A stretch of 17,641 nucleotides of DNA from CAZNPW01 sp964575185 (GTDB lineage: Bacteria > Pseudomonadota > Alphaproteobacteria > Rhodobacterales > Rhodobacteraceae). Shown in pieces: positions 1-6,529 of the stretch. Position numbers and translations under genes: made by a program. The notes under the pieces are model-generated. The model was not told the origin of the DNA. It ran no database searches and saw only the letters and a list, made by a program, of their open reading frames with translations. The first letter of the stretch is position 1; each line of letters opens with the position of its first letter. The stretch covers positions 1-17,641 of the forward strand of contig CAZNPW010000055.1 in the NCBI GenBank assembly GCA_964575185.1, given 5' to 3'.

Positions 1-1043
1 CGCCCGGCCGGACGCGCGCCGCGCTGGCGCGGCTGCCCGTCGCGGCGCTGCGGCTCGACCCCGGCACCGCCGAGGGGCTGGCGCGGCTGGGCCTGCGGCG
101 GGTGGAGGACATCATGGGCCTGCCCCGCGCTGCGCTGGCGCGCCGCTTCGGCCAGGGGGTGCTGCGGCGGCTCGACCAGGCGCTGGGGCTGGAGCCCGAG
201 CCGGTCAGCCCGGCCCGCGCGCCGCTGCACTTCGCCGCCCGGCTGACGCTGCCCGACCCCATCGGACTTCTGGACGACGTGCAGGCGGGGGTCGACCGGC
301 TCTTGCCGCAGCTGTGCCTGCGGCTGCGCGAGCGGGGGCGGGGGGCGCGGCGGGTGCGGCTGCAGGCCTTCCGCACCGACGGCACGGTCGCGGTGGCCGA
401 GGTCGGCCTCGCCCGCCCCGCCGACGACCCCGACCGCATCCGCCCCCTGCTGGCGCTGAAGCTGCCCGACATGGACGCGGGCTTCGGCTTCGACCTTCTG
501 CGGCTGCAAGCGGTCGAGAGCGAGCCGCTTCATCCCGCGCAGCACAGCGGGGGCAGCCGGGCCACCGCCGACGCGCGGGCGCGCCAGGCGGCGGACACCG
601 GGCTCGACGACCTGGTCGGGCGGCTCGGCGCGCGGCTGGGGGTCGAGGGCGTGGTCCGCCCCGCGCCGTCCGACAGCCACATCCCGGAAAAGGCCGTGAC
701 GGCCTTCGCCGCCGCCTGGGCCCCGCCCCCCGGCGGCCCCTGGCCCGCGCCCCCCGGCCCCCGCCCGCTGGTCCTGCACCGGCCCGAGCCGGTGGACGAC
801 GGCGGCGCCGCCGACCCCACGCCCCCCGCCGCCTTCCGCTGGCGGCGGCAGGATCTGCGCACCCGCGTCGCCACCGGGCCGGAGCGGATCGCGCCGGAAT
901 GGTGGCTCGACGATCCCGCCTGGCGGTCGGGGCCGCGCGACTACTGGCGCGTCGACACCGACCGCGGCGACCGGCTGTGGCTGTTCTACGCCCATGGGGC
1001 CGAGGCCCCGGGGGGGTGGTTCTGCCACGGCGTCTTCGCGTGA
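1..1043 (+). CDS. imuB: DNA polymerase Y family protein, ImuB-like (5' end outside window)
   Basis: This is the C-terminal part of a Y-family polymerase homologue of the ImuB type. ImuB acts with ImuA and DnaE2 in SOS-induced mutagenesis, where it is thought to be a catalytically inactive adaptor for the beta clamp. The frame is open from base 3 and there is no start in the window. The first visible residues (ALRLDPGTAEGLARLGL, then RRVEDIMGLPRAAL) form the helix-hairpin-helix-like segment behind the palm and fingers. A little-finger-like region with LTLPDPIGLLDDV follows. The end (RDYWRVDTDRGDRLWLFY, then WFCHGVFA) is the characteristic ImuB tail. The catalytic palm lies upstream, so its active-site residues cannot be judged. 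The next gene is convergent, so no dnaE2 follows directly. A DinB (Pol IV) assignment is less likely because of the tail. Confidence 0.85.
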   Translation, partial: PGRTRAALARLPVAALRLDPGTAEGLARLGLRRVEDIMGLPRAALARRFGQGVLRRLDQALGLEPEPVSPARAPLHFAARLTLPDPIGLLDDVQAGVDRLLPQLCLRLRERGRGARRVRLQAFRTDGTVAVAEVGLARPADDPDRIRPLLALKLPDMDAGFGFDLLRLQAVESEPLHPAQHSGGSRATADARARQAADTGLDDLVGRLGARLGVEGVVRPAPSDSHIPEKAVTAFAAAWAPPPGGPWPAPPGPRPLVLHRPEPVDDGGAADPTPPAAFRWRRQDLRTRVATGPERIAPEWWLDDPAWRSGPRDYWRVDTDRGDRLWLFYAHGAEAPGGWFCHGVFA

Positions 1044-1047
1044 CCCC

Positions 1048-1067
1048 GCCTCCTGCAGCCGGGAGGC
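1048..1067. terminator. Possible bidirectional hairpin between convergent genes
   Basis: GCCTCC (1048-1053) pairs with GGAGGC (1062-1067) across an 8-nt loop. It lies in the 29-bp gap between the imuB-like stop and the zinc-finger gene stop. The stem is short and there is no T-run on either side, so this is only a candidate terminator. Confidence 0.3.
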
Positions 1068-1072
1068 CGCCG

Positions 1073-1255
1073 TTACCGGGCGAGGCCCGCGAAACTGTCG
1101 TGGACATACCGCTTGTCGCAGTAGCCGCATTCGGCCCAGCCGCGATCCTCGGGGATCACCAGCCAGACGCGCGGATGGCCGAGCGCGCCCTCGCCGCCGT
1201 CGCAGGCCACCTTCCAGCGGCTGACGATCTCGGTCTCGGGGGCGGGGATCGGCAT
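1073..1255 (-). CDS. Zinc-finger domain-containing protein (zf-CHCC, NDUFS6-like), 60 aa
   Basis: This is a small protein of the zf-CHCC family, related to the zinc-binding end of the complex I accessory subunit NDUFS6. Free-standing copies are common in alphaproteobacteria and their function is not settled. The visible core is VACDGGEGALGHPRVWL, then ECGYCDKRYV. It supplies Cys, His and the Cys-x2-Cys pair that would bind one zinc. I chose the ATG at 1255 because GGAGA lies five bases upstream of it. The frame stays open to 1306 and two earlier ATGs exist (1306 and 1267), but neither has a comparable ribosome-binding site. The gene stands alone on the minus strand, convergent with the imuB-like gene and divergent from the RTX gene. 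The zinc-ligand assignment comes from the family pattern and was not tested. Confidence 0.85.
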   Translation of the reverse strand: MPIPAPETEIVSRWKVACDGGEGALGHPRVWLVIPEDRGWAECGYCDKRYVHDSFAGLAR

Positions 1256-1276
1256 GGGTCTCTCCATCTTGCGACC

Positions 1277-1306
1277 TGCATACCGGATGGGCGCGGGCCG
1301 GGGCAA
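1277..1306 (-). promoter_or_regulatory. Candidate sigma70-type promoter of the zinc-finger gene
   Basis: On the minus strand, TTGCCC (1301-1306) is followed after 18 bases by TATGCA (1277-1282). This would start transcription close to 1270, just in front of the ribosome-binding site and the ATG at 1255. It is a motif match only. Confidence 0.35.
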
Positions 1307-1471
1307 GCCCGCGGCGGAACTGCGGTGGCGCGCCGACCGTTATCCCATAGCACCTGCGCCCCCGCCCCCTTGACAGGCGATAGCCTGCCCGCGCCTTTGC
1401 ACTGCCGGGACAGGGGGGCCATGTAGCAGGCATCGCGCCGCGCTCATGCGGCATACGGAAAGGACACGACC

Positions 1472-2014
1472 ATGGCCATCATCAACGGCACCAGCGGCCC
1501 GAACCGCATCAACGGCACGAACAGCGACGACCGCGTGCTTGCGGCGGGCGGCAACGACACCGTCTTCGGCAACGGGGGCGACGACACGATCTTCGGCCAG
1601 ACCGGCGACGACGACCTGTTCGGCGGCACCGGCAACGACCTGCTGTATGGCGGGGCCGGGCAGGACTTCCTGATCGGCGGCAGCGGGGCCGACGCCTTCG
1701 TCTTCGCCACCCGCCCCGCCGGCAACGGCTGGGCCGAACTCGACACGATCTTCGACTTCGTGCGCGAGGACATGATCGCCATCGACAACGACCTCTATCC
1801 CGCGCTCGGCGACGAATCCGGCTATCTCGCGCCCTGGGCCTTCAAGGTCATCGGCAACGGCCAGGCGGTCGATGCGAACGACCGGATCATCTACAACCAG
1901 CTGACCGGCGTGCTGAGCTACGACTGGAACGGTTCGGCCTCGGGCGGGCGGGTGGCGCTGGCCGACCTGCGCAACGAGCCGACGCTCACGGCGGGCGACA
2001 TCTACATCTTCTGA
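1472..2014 (+). CDS. Small RTX (hemolysin-type calcium-binding repeat) protein, probably secreted by a type I system
   Basis: This 180-residue protein has almost no domain other than RTX repeats. Residues 26-78 are six tandem nonapeptides of the GGxGxDxLx type (GGNDTVFGN, GGDDTIFGQ, TGDDDLFGG, TGNDLLYGG and so on). Such repeats fold into a calcium-filled beta roll outside the cell. The last 100 residues, ending in ...GDIYIF, resemble the C-terminal part of serralysin-type RTX proteins, which carries the uncleaved type I secretion signal. There is no N-terminal signal peptide and no protease, lipase or toxin domain. AAGGA at 1460-1464, seven bases before the ATG, supports the start. No ABC exporter or membrane-fusion gene lies nearby, so a transporter encoded elsewhere would be needed. 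A perfect TTGACA at 1370-1375 upstream lacks a good -10 partner. A strong hairpin ends the unit. The biological role is unknown. Confidence 0.85.
   Translation: MAIINGTSGPNRINGTNSDDRVLAAGGNDTVFGNGGDDTIFGQTGDDDLFGGTGNDLLYGGAGQDFLIGGSGADAFVFATRPAGNGWAELDTIFDFVREDMIAIDNDLYPALGDESGYLAPWAFKVIGNGQAVDANDRIIYNQLTGVLSYDWNGSASGGRVALADLRNEPTLTAGDIYIF
1547..1705 (+). repeat. Tandem 27-bp degenerate repeats coding RTX nonapeptides
   Basis: Six consecutive 27-bp units, each built around a GGC...GACGAC/AACGAC core, encode the GGxGxDxLx motifs. They are diverged at the DNA level, so they are an old protein-level repeat and not a recent expansion. Confidence 0.8.
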
Positions 2015-2020
2015 CGCCCG

Positions 2021-2053
2021 CACCTGCCCGCGGCACCCCGCCGCGGGCAGGTG
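2021..2053 (+). terminator. Perfect 14-bp GC hairpin behind the RTX gene
   Basis: CACCTGCCCGCGGC (2021-2034) and its exact reverse complement (2040-2053) flank a 5-nt loop, ACCCC. The hairpin begins six bases after the RTX stop codon. It lacks a long T-run but is by far the strongest hairpin I found in the window. It fits an intrinsic terminator or a 3' mRNA stabiliser that isolates the RTX gene from recO, whose ATG lies 33 bases further on. Confidence 0.75.
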
Positions 2054-2086
2054 GAACTTGCACGACCCTTGCGCCATGATGCGGGC

Positions 2087-2809
2087 ATGGACTGGCAGGA
2101 CGACGGCATCCTTCTCTCCGCCCGCCCGCATGGCGAGACCTCGGCGATCGTGGAGCTGTTCACGCCCGGCCATGGCCGCCATGCCGGGGTCGTGCGCGGC
2201 GGCCAGTCGCGCAGGGTCCGCCCCGTGCTTCAGCCCGGCGCGCAGGTCGCGGCCAGCTGGCGCGCGCGGCTTGGCGAGCACATCGGGGCCTTCGTGCTGG
2301 AACCCCGCGCCTCGCGCGCCGCGCTGTGGGACGACCGCACGGCGCTCGCCGGGATCGGTGCCGTCACGGCGCTTTTGGCGGCCACGCTGCCCGAGCGCGA
2401 ACCGCACCCGCACCTCTACGCCGCCACGCTGACGCTGCTCGACGCCATGGCGCTGCCGGACTGGGCCGGGGTCTACCTGCGCTGGGAGACGGGGCTGCTG
2501 GCCGAACTCGGCTTCGCGCTCGACCTCTCCACCTGCGCCGTGACCGGGGCGACCCGGGATCTCGCCCATGTCAGCCCGCGCACCGGGCGCGCGGTATCGC
2601 GCGCGGCGGCGGCGGGGTGGGAGGACCGGCTGCTGCCGCTGCCCGCGGCCCTCGGGGGCACCGGGGTCGGCGGGCTGGCCGACGCCTTCGCGCTGACGGC
2701 GCATTTCCTGACGCGCGAGGCGTTTCACGGCCGACCGCTGCCCTTCGCCCGGACCCGGCTCGTGGCGCTGCTGGCCGGAACGGACGCGGTCATGTCGCCC
2801 CTGGCATAG
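2087..2809 (+). CDS. recO: DNA repair protein RecO
   Basis: RecO, with RecF and RecR, loads RecA onto single-stranded DNA at gaps and anneals complementary strands. The 240-residue product has the usual family length. The N-terminus (MDWQDDGILLSARPHGET, then HAGVVRGGQSRRVRPVLQPG) is the typical alphaproteobacterial OB-fold region, at roughly residues 1-80, and a helical C-terminal domain follows. I chose the ATG at 2087 because the protein similarity begins there. The in-frame GTG further upstream (2051) lies inside the terminator-like hairpin and would add 12 unlikely residues. No good ribosome-binding sequence precedes the chosen start. In many alphaproteobacteria recO follows lepB-rnc-era. 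Here it sits between an RTX gene and a transporter gene. Confidence 0.92.
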   Translation: MDWQDDGILLSARPHGETSAIVELFTPGHGRHAGVVRGGQSRRVRPVLQPGAQVAASWRARLGEHIGAFVLEPRASRAALWDDRTALAGIGAVTALLAATLPEREPHPHLYAATLTLLDAMALPDWAGVYLRWETGLLAELGFALDLSTCAVTGATRDLAHVSPRTGRAVSRAAAAGWEDRLLPLPAALGGTGVGGLADAFALTAHFLTREAFHGRPLPFARTRLVALLAGTDAVMSPLA

Positions 2810-2840
2810 CGGGAACCCGGACGCCGCCGCAGCGTGGCCC

Positions 2841-4091
2841 ATGGCCCTAAGATACCTGCCGCTTCCGCTGCGCCATCCTTCCGGCGCACCCGACCTGCGC
2901 GACTTCGCCCTGCTCGCGGGCCTCGACGCCGCCGTCCGCGCCACCGTCGTCAGCGTCATGCCGGTCGCCGTCCACGCCGCCGTCGGCACTGCCGGGGGGA
3001 CGAGCGCGGTCTACTTCGCCGCCGGGGCGGCGGCGCTGGTCTGGGGACTGCTGGTCCCCGGGCTGACGCGGCTGATCCCGCGGCGCTGGGTCTACACGCT
3101 CGGCTGCCTGATGCTCGTCTGCGGCATGTCGCTGGCGCTGGTCGGCTCTGCCACGGCGCTGACCTTCGCGCTGAAGCTGAACGCGATGGGCACCGTCACG
3201 CTGTTCGTCTGCCTGAACGCCTACGTGCTCGACCATGTGGAGCGCGCCGACCTGTCGCGCAGCCAGTCGGCGCAGATGGTGATGGCCGCGCTGCCCTGGA
3301 CCGCGGGGCCGGTGCTGGGGGTCTGGCTGCACGGGCTGTGGCCGCCTGCGCCGTTCCTGCTGGCGGGGGCCTTCGCGCTGGTGCTGCTGGCGACCTTCTG
3401 GTGGCTGCGGCTCGGCAACGGGCGGCAGATCGCCCGCGCCGCGCGGCCCGCGCGCAATCCGCTCGCCTACCTGCCGCGCTTCCTGCGGCAGCCGCGGCTG
3501 GTCGCGGGATGGCTGTTCGCCGTTGTCCGGTCGGCCGGCTGGTGGGTCTTCGTCGTCTACCTGCCGATCTTCGCGATCGAGGCGGGGCTCGGCGACGAGG
3601 TCGGCGGGGTGGCGCTGTCGGCCACCAACGCGCTGTGGTTCGCGGCCCCGCTGATCGCCCGCCTGGCGCGGCGGCTGACGCTGCGCCGCACGGTGCGGCT
3701 GGCCTTCGCCTTCGGGGCCGCGATGTTCGCCGCCGCCGGACTGCTCGCAGGCGCGCCCTGGGCGACGGTCGCCGCGCTGGTGCTGGCGACGCTCGCGCTG
3801 TGCGTTCTGGACACCGTCGGCGGGCTGCCCTTCATGATGGCCGTCCGGCCGTCGCAGCGGACCGAGATGGCGGCGGTCTACGCGAGCTTCCGCGACGTGT
3901 CGGGCATCGCCACGCCCGGGGTGGCGTGGCTCGTGCTGCTGGTGGCCCCGATCCCGGGCATCTTCGTCGCCTGCGGGGCGGCCTTCGCGGCGGCCTTCGT
4001 CATCGCGGGGCGGCTGCACCCGCGGCTGGGCGTGCCACGTCAGACCGCCGCGTTGGCCACCAGCCAGGCGGCCGCGTCGCGCAGCGCCTGA
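2841..4091 (+). CDS. Major facilitator superfamily (MFS) transporter
   Basis: This 416-residue, strongly hydrophobic protein has about eleven to twelve membrane spans spread over its whole length, with a more polar central loop near residues 190-210 (LGNGRQIARAARPARNPL). That matches the two-half MFS architecture. Short basic loops such as RLIPRRW and RRLTLRRTVR sit between spans, as is usual on the cytoplasmic side. The substrate cannot be told. Family members are drug or metabolite:proton antiporters and sugar or organic-acid carriers. The gene begins 31 bases after recO with no clear ribosome-binding site, so it may be read through from recO. Its last 52 bases overlap the 3' end of the opposite-strand epimerase gene. 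The tail after the last span (QTAALATSQAAASRSA) comes from that overlap and is probably not conserved. Confidence 0.85.
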   Translation: MALRYLPLPLRHPSGAPDLRDFALLAGLDAAVRATVVSVMPVAVHAAVGTAGGTSAVYFAAGAAALVWGLLVPGLTRLIPRRWVYTLGCLMLVCGMSLALVGSATALTFALKLNAMGTVTLFVCLNAYVLDHVERADLSRSQSAQMVMAALPWTAGPVLGVWLHGLWPPAPFLLAGAFALVLLATFWWLRLGNGRQIARAARPARNPLAYLPRFLRQPRLVAGWLFAVVRSAGWWVFVVYLPIFAIEAGLGDEVGGVALSATNALWFAAPLIARLARRLTLRRTVRLAFAFGAAMFAAAGLLAGAPWATVAALVLATLALCVLDTVGGLPFMMAVRPSQRTEMAAVYASFRDVSGIATPGVAWLVLLVAPIPGIFVACGAAFAAAFVIAGRLHPRLGVPRQTAALATSQAAASRSA

Positions 4092-5047
4092 TCGGCGGGG
4101 ATGAAGGTCATCCCCATCTCCTCGCGCGCGCGGGCGTTCGACACGCGGTCGATCTGGCCCATGCGGGGCAGGATCGACCGGATCTCGGCGTCCCACAGGG
4201 CAAGGATGCGCAGAAGCCAGACGGGCGCCGTGCGGGTGGCGATGCGGCGGTCGGGCCAGGCCTCCTTCAGGATGCGCGCCATGTCGGCGAACCACAGCGA
4301 GCCTGCGCTGGCGATGTAGCGGCGGCCCGCGGTGGCGGGCAGGTCCATCGCCAGACAGTGCATCCGCGCCACGTCGCGCACGTCGACGATCCCCAGGCCG
4401 AAGGGCGGGTTGGCGGGGTCGCGGCCTTTCATGATGCGCTCCACCAGCCCGAGCGAGGAGCCGTAATGCCGGTCGAGCGGCGGCCCGAGAACCAACGCGG
4501 GGTTGATGGTGGTCAGCGCCACCCCCGGATGGTCCTTGGCGAAGGCCCAGGCCGCCTGTTCGGCGCGCAGCTTGGACAGGCTGTAGGGCACCGTGCCCGG
4601 CGCATCGGGGTCGAGCCAGTCGCTTTCGTCCTGCGTGCCGCCTTTGCGTTCGTCGAAGACGGCGGCCACCGACGAGGTGACGATCATCCGCGTGATCCCC
4701 GCCGCGTGGGCCGCGCGCATGGCGCGCAGCGTGCCGTCCACCGCGGGCCGCACCAGCTCGTCCGCGTCCGTCGGCTGGCGGATCGGGAAGGGGCTCGCGG
4801 TGTGCATCAGCACCTCGCAGCCCCGCGCGGCCTCGGCCCAGCCGTCGTCCGACATGAGGTCGGCACGGACGACCGACAGCCGGTCGCGCGCGCCCGCGGG
4901 CAGGTGCGGGGCCAGGGCCGCCTGCACCTCGGTCAGGCGGGAGGGGCTGCGCGCGGTGCCGCGGACGGTGTGGCCCGCCTGCAGAAGCTGCAGCGCGACG
5001 TGCTTGGCGATGAAGCCGGTGATGCCGGTCAGAAGGACGGTGGCCAT
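4040..5047 (-). CDS. NAD(P)-dependent epimerase/dehydratase-family reductase (dihydroflavonol-4-reductase-like)
   Basis: This 335-residue extended short-chain dehydrogenase has an N-terminal Rossmann motif TGITGFIA (residues 7-14). It has serines in VTSSVAAV (about 123-130) and the catalytic YSLSK (155-159). The segment MHTASPFP and the INPALVLGPP motif are typical of the dihydroflavonol-4-reductase/aldehyde-reductase branch. It probably reduces an aldehyde or ketone with NADPH, but the substrate is unknown. AAGGAG lies seven bases before the ATG at 5047 and fixes the start. The frame is open further upstream through pdxJ, but only as a shadow. It begins 44 bases after the pdxJ stop, and an AT-rich palindrome between them suggests its own regulated promoter. 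Its 3' end overlaps the MFS gene by 52 bp. Confidence 0.88.
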   Translation of the reverse strand: MATVLLTGITGFIAKHVALQLLQAGHTVRGTARSPSRLTEVQAALAPHLPAGARDRLSVVRADLMSDDGWAEAARGCEVLMHTASPFPIRQPTDADELVRPAVDGTLRAMRAAHAAGITRMIVTSSVAAVFDERKGGTQDESDWLDPDAPGTVPYSLSKLRAEQAAWAFAKDHPGVALTTINPALVLGPPLDRHYGSSLGLVERIMKGRDPANPPFGLGIVDVRDVARMHCLAMDLPATAGRRYIASAGSLWFADMARILKEAWPDRRIATRTAPVWLLRILALWDAEIRSILPRMGQIDRVSNARAREEMGMTFIPADQALRDAAAWLVANAAV

Positions 5048-5067
5048 GAGCGGTCTCCTTTGACCGG

Positions 5068-5098
5068 CACTTAAACTTTCCGCTGTCAAGTTCAAGTG
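5068..5098 (-). promoter_or_regulatory. Operator-like imperfect palindrome upstream of the epimerase gene
   Basis: CACTTAAACTT (5068-5078) and AAGTTCAAGTG (5088-5098) are inverted repeats of 11 bases with one mismatch, separated by nine bases. The element is strikingly AT-rich for this genome. It lies 21 bases upstream of the epimerase ATG, contains a TTGACA on the minus strand, and covers the pdxJ stop codon. It looks like a binding site for a dimeric repressor or MerR-type activator. No regulator gene is adjacent. Confidence 0.5.
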
Positions 5099-5835
5099 CG
5101 CGCGTCGTCGATCCGCCGCCGCATCTCCTCGATCGCCGGGCCGAGGCCGCGGAAGATCGCCTCGCCGACCAGGAAATGCCCGATGTTCAGTTCCTCCACT
5201 TCCGGGATCGCGGCGATGGGCGCGACGTTCTCGTAGGTCAGTCCGTGGCCCGCGTGCACTTCGAGCCCCAGCGACCGGGCATGCGTCGCGCCGCGGGCAA
5301 GCAGCCGCGCCTCGGCCTCGGCGGCGGCGAAGGCGCCTTCGGCGAACAGGTCGGCGTAGTGGCCGGTGTGCAGTTCGACCACCGCCGCGCCGATGGCGCG
5401 GCTCGCGTCGATCTGCGTCCGGTCGTGCGCGATGAACATGCTGACCCGGGCACCGGCCTGCCGCAGCGGCGCGATGTGGTCGGCGAGCCAGCCCTGGTGG
5501 CCCACCACGTCGAGGCCGCCCTCGGTCGTGCGCTCCTCGCGCTTTTCCGGCACGAGGCAGACGGCATGGGGACGGTGGCGCAGCGCGATGGCCTGCATCT
5601 CGGGGGTGGCGGCGCATTCGAAGTTGAGCGGGATCGCGATGCCCGCCATCAGCGCCTCGATGTCGGCGTCGCGGATGTGGCGGCGGTCCTCGCGCAAGTG
5701 GGCGGTGATGCCGTCGGCCCCCGACGCCTCGGCCAGCAGCGCCGCGCGCAGCGGGTCGGGCACCGCGCCGCCGCGGGCGTTCCTGACGGTCGCCACGTGG
5801 TCGATGTTCACGCCCAGCCGCACCCGGTCGATCAT
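5092..5835 (-). CDS. pdxJ: Pyridoxine 5'-phosphate synthase
   Basis: PdxJ condenses 1-deoxyxylulose 5-phosphate with 3-amino-2-oxopropyl phosphate to make pyridoxine 5'-phosphate, the last ring-forming step of the DXP-dependent vitamin B6 pathway. The 247-residue length is normal for this TIM-barrel family. Visible signatures are LGVNIDHVATVRNARG (residues 7-22), ITAHLREDRRHI (43-54) with the active-site His/Arg cluster, LNFE (Glu73), HTGHYAD and HAGHGLTYENV. GGAGGG about seven bases before the ATG at 5835 fixes the start. An upstream in-frame ATG at 5886 lies inside the DUF2062 gene. PdxJ is 25 bases behind the DUF2062 gene, at the end of the folK-rpoZ-rsh cluster. The acpS-lepB genes that often follow it are not present here. 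Confidence 0.96.
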   Translation of the reverse strand: MIDRVRLGVNIDHVATVRNARGGAVPDPLRAALLAEASGADGITAHLREDRRHIRDADIEALMAGIAIPLNFECAATPEMQAIALRHRPHAVCLVPEKREERTTEGGLDVVGHQGWLADHIAPLRQAGARVSMFIAHDRTQIDASRAIGAAVVELHTGHYADLFAEGAFAAAEAEARLLARGATHARSLGLEVHAGHGLTYENVAPIAAIPEVEELNIGHFLVGEAIFRGLGPAIEEMRRRIDDART

Positions 5836-5860
5836 GGCACTCCCTCCGGTCGCGGCGACC

Positions 5861-6526
5861 TTACAGGGGCGGTGCCGCCCCGTCATCCCCGCCGCCCGAC
5901 ATTTGCGCCCGGAGCCGCCGCCGCCGTTCGGCGCGTTCGCCCGCGCGCTTGGCGCGCGCGCGCTGGTAGGCCTCCACCACCGGGATGGTGATGTAGTAGG
6001 ACGCGATGCCCGCCAGGATCGCGGGGCCGGCGCTGCCGACGAAGTAGGGCCACCAGATCGTGGACCAGAAGTTCGCGAAGCCGTGCCAGTTGACCGGCGC
6101 CGCGGTGAAGATCGCCAAGAAGTTGCGCCACAGGTCGGACCCCGCTTCGGCGAAGGCCATGCCGATGGCCTCGCCCGACAGCGGGCTGTCGATGCCCAGC
6201 AGCCAGTGCCCGAAGCCCACCGAGAACACCGCGATGAAGGGCGTCGTCAGCGGGTTCGACGCGAAGGTCGCGAGCAGCGCGGCCAGGATGTTGCCCCGCA
6301 CCACCCAGGCGAAGCCCCAGGCCGCGAGGAACTGCGCGCCCGGGATCGGCAGGAACGACACGATCATCCCCGCGAACACCCCCCGCGCGACCTTGCGCGG
6401 GTCGTCGGGCAGCCGCGACAGGCGATGCATGACATAGCGCGTCGCCCGCCGGAAGCCGCCGTCGGGGTAGACCATCTGGCGCGTCCAGGACAGCCAGCCG
6501 CGCGGGCTTCTGCGCTTGAACACCAT
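5861..6526 (-). CDS. DUF2062 domain-containing membrane protein
   Basis: This 221-residue protein belongs to the DUF2062 family, whose function is unknown. The hallmark segments are present: FAGMIVSFLPIPGAQF (about residues 51-66) and FASNPLTTPFIAVF (about 88-101). Both lie within hydrophobic stretches that look membrane-embedded. Another two to three spans lie between residues 150 and 187. A basic, charged tail (RARAKRAGERAERRRRLRAQ) is probably cytoplasmic. The ATG lies three bases after the rsh stop codon with no strong ribosome-binding site, so it is likely translationally coupled to rsh. Its place between rsh and pdxJ recurs in related bacteria as far as I recall, so a link to envelope or growth control is plausible but unproven. 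Confidence 0.88.
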   Translation of the reverse strand: MVFKRRSPRGWLSWTRQMVYPDGGFRRATRYVMHRLSRLPDDPRKVARGVFAGMIVSFLPIPGAQFLAAWGFAWVVRGNILAALLATFASNPLTTPFIAVFSVGFGHWLLGIDSPLSGEAIGMAFAEAGSDLWRNFLAIFTAAPVNWHGFANFWSTIWWPYFVGSAGPAILAGIASYYITIPVVEAYQRARAKRAGERAERRRRLRAQMSGGGDDGAAPPL

Positions 6527-6529
6527 GAT

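Noticed and set aside
1370..1398. TTGACA upstream of the RTX gene as a sigma70 promoter
   Set aside because: The -35 is perfect, but at 17 bases spacing the -10 position reads GCCTTT, and no good alternative is nearby. I kept it only as a remark in the RTX entry.
2051..2086. Longer RecO start at 2051
   Set aside because: The extra 12 codons begin inside the terminator-like hairpin and do not look like RecO. The family start is MDWQDDGILL at 2087.
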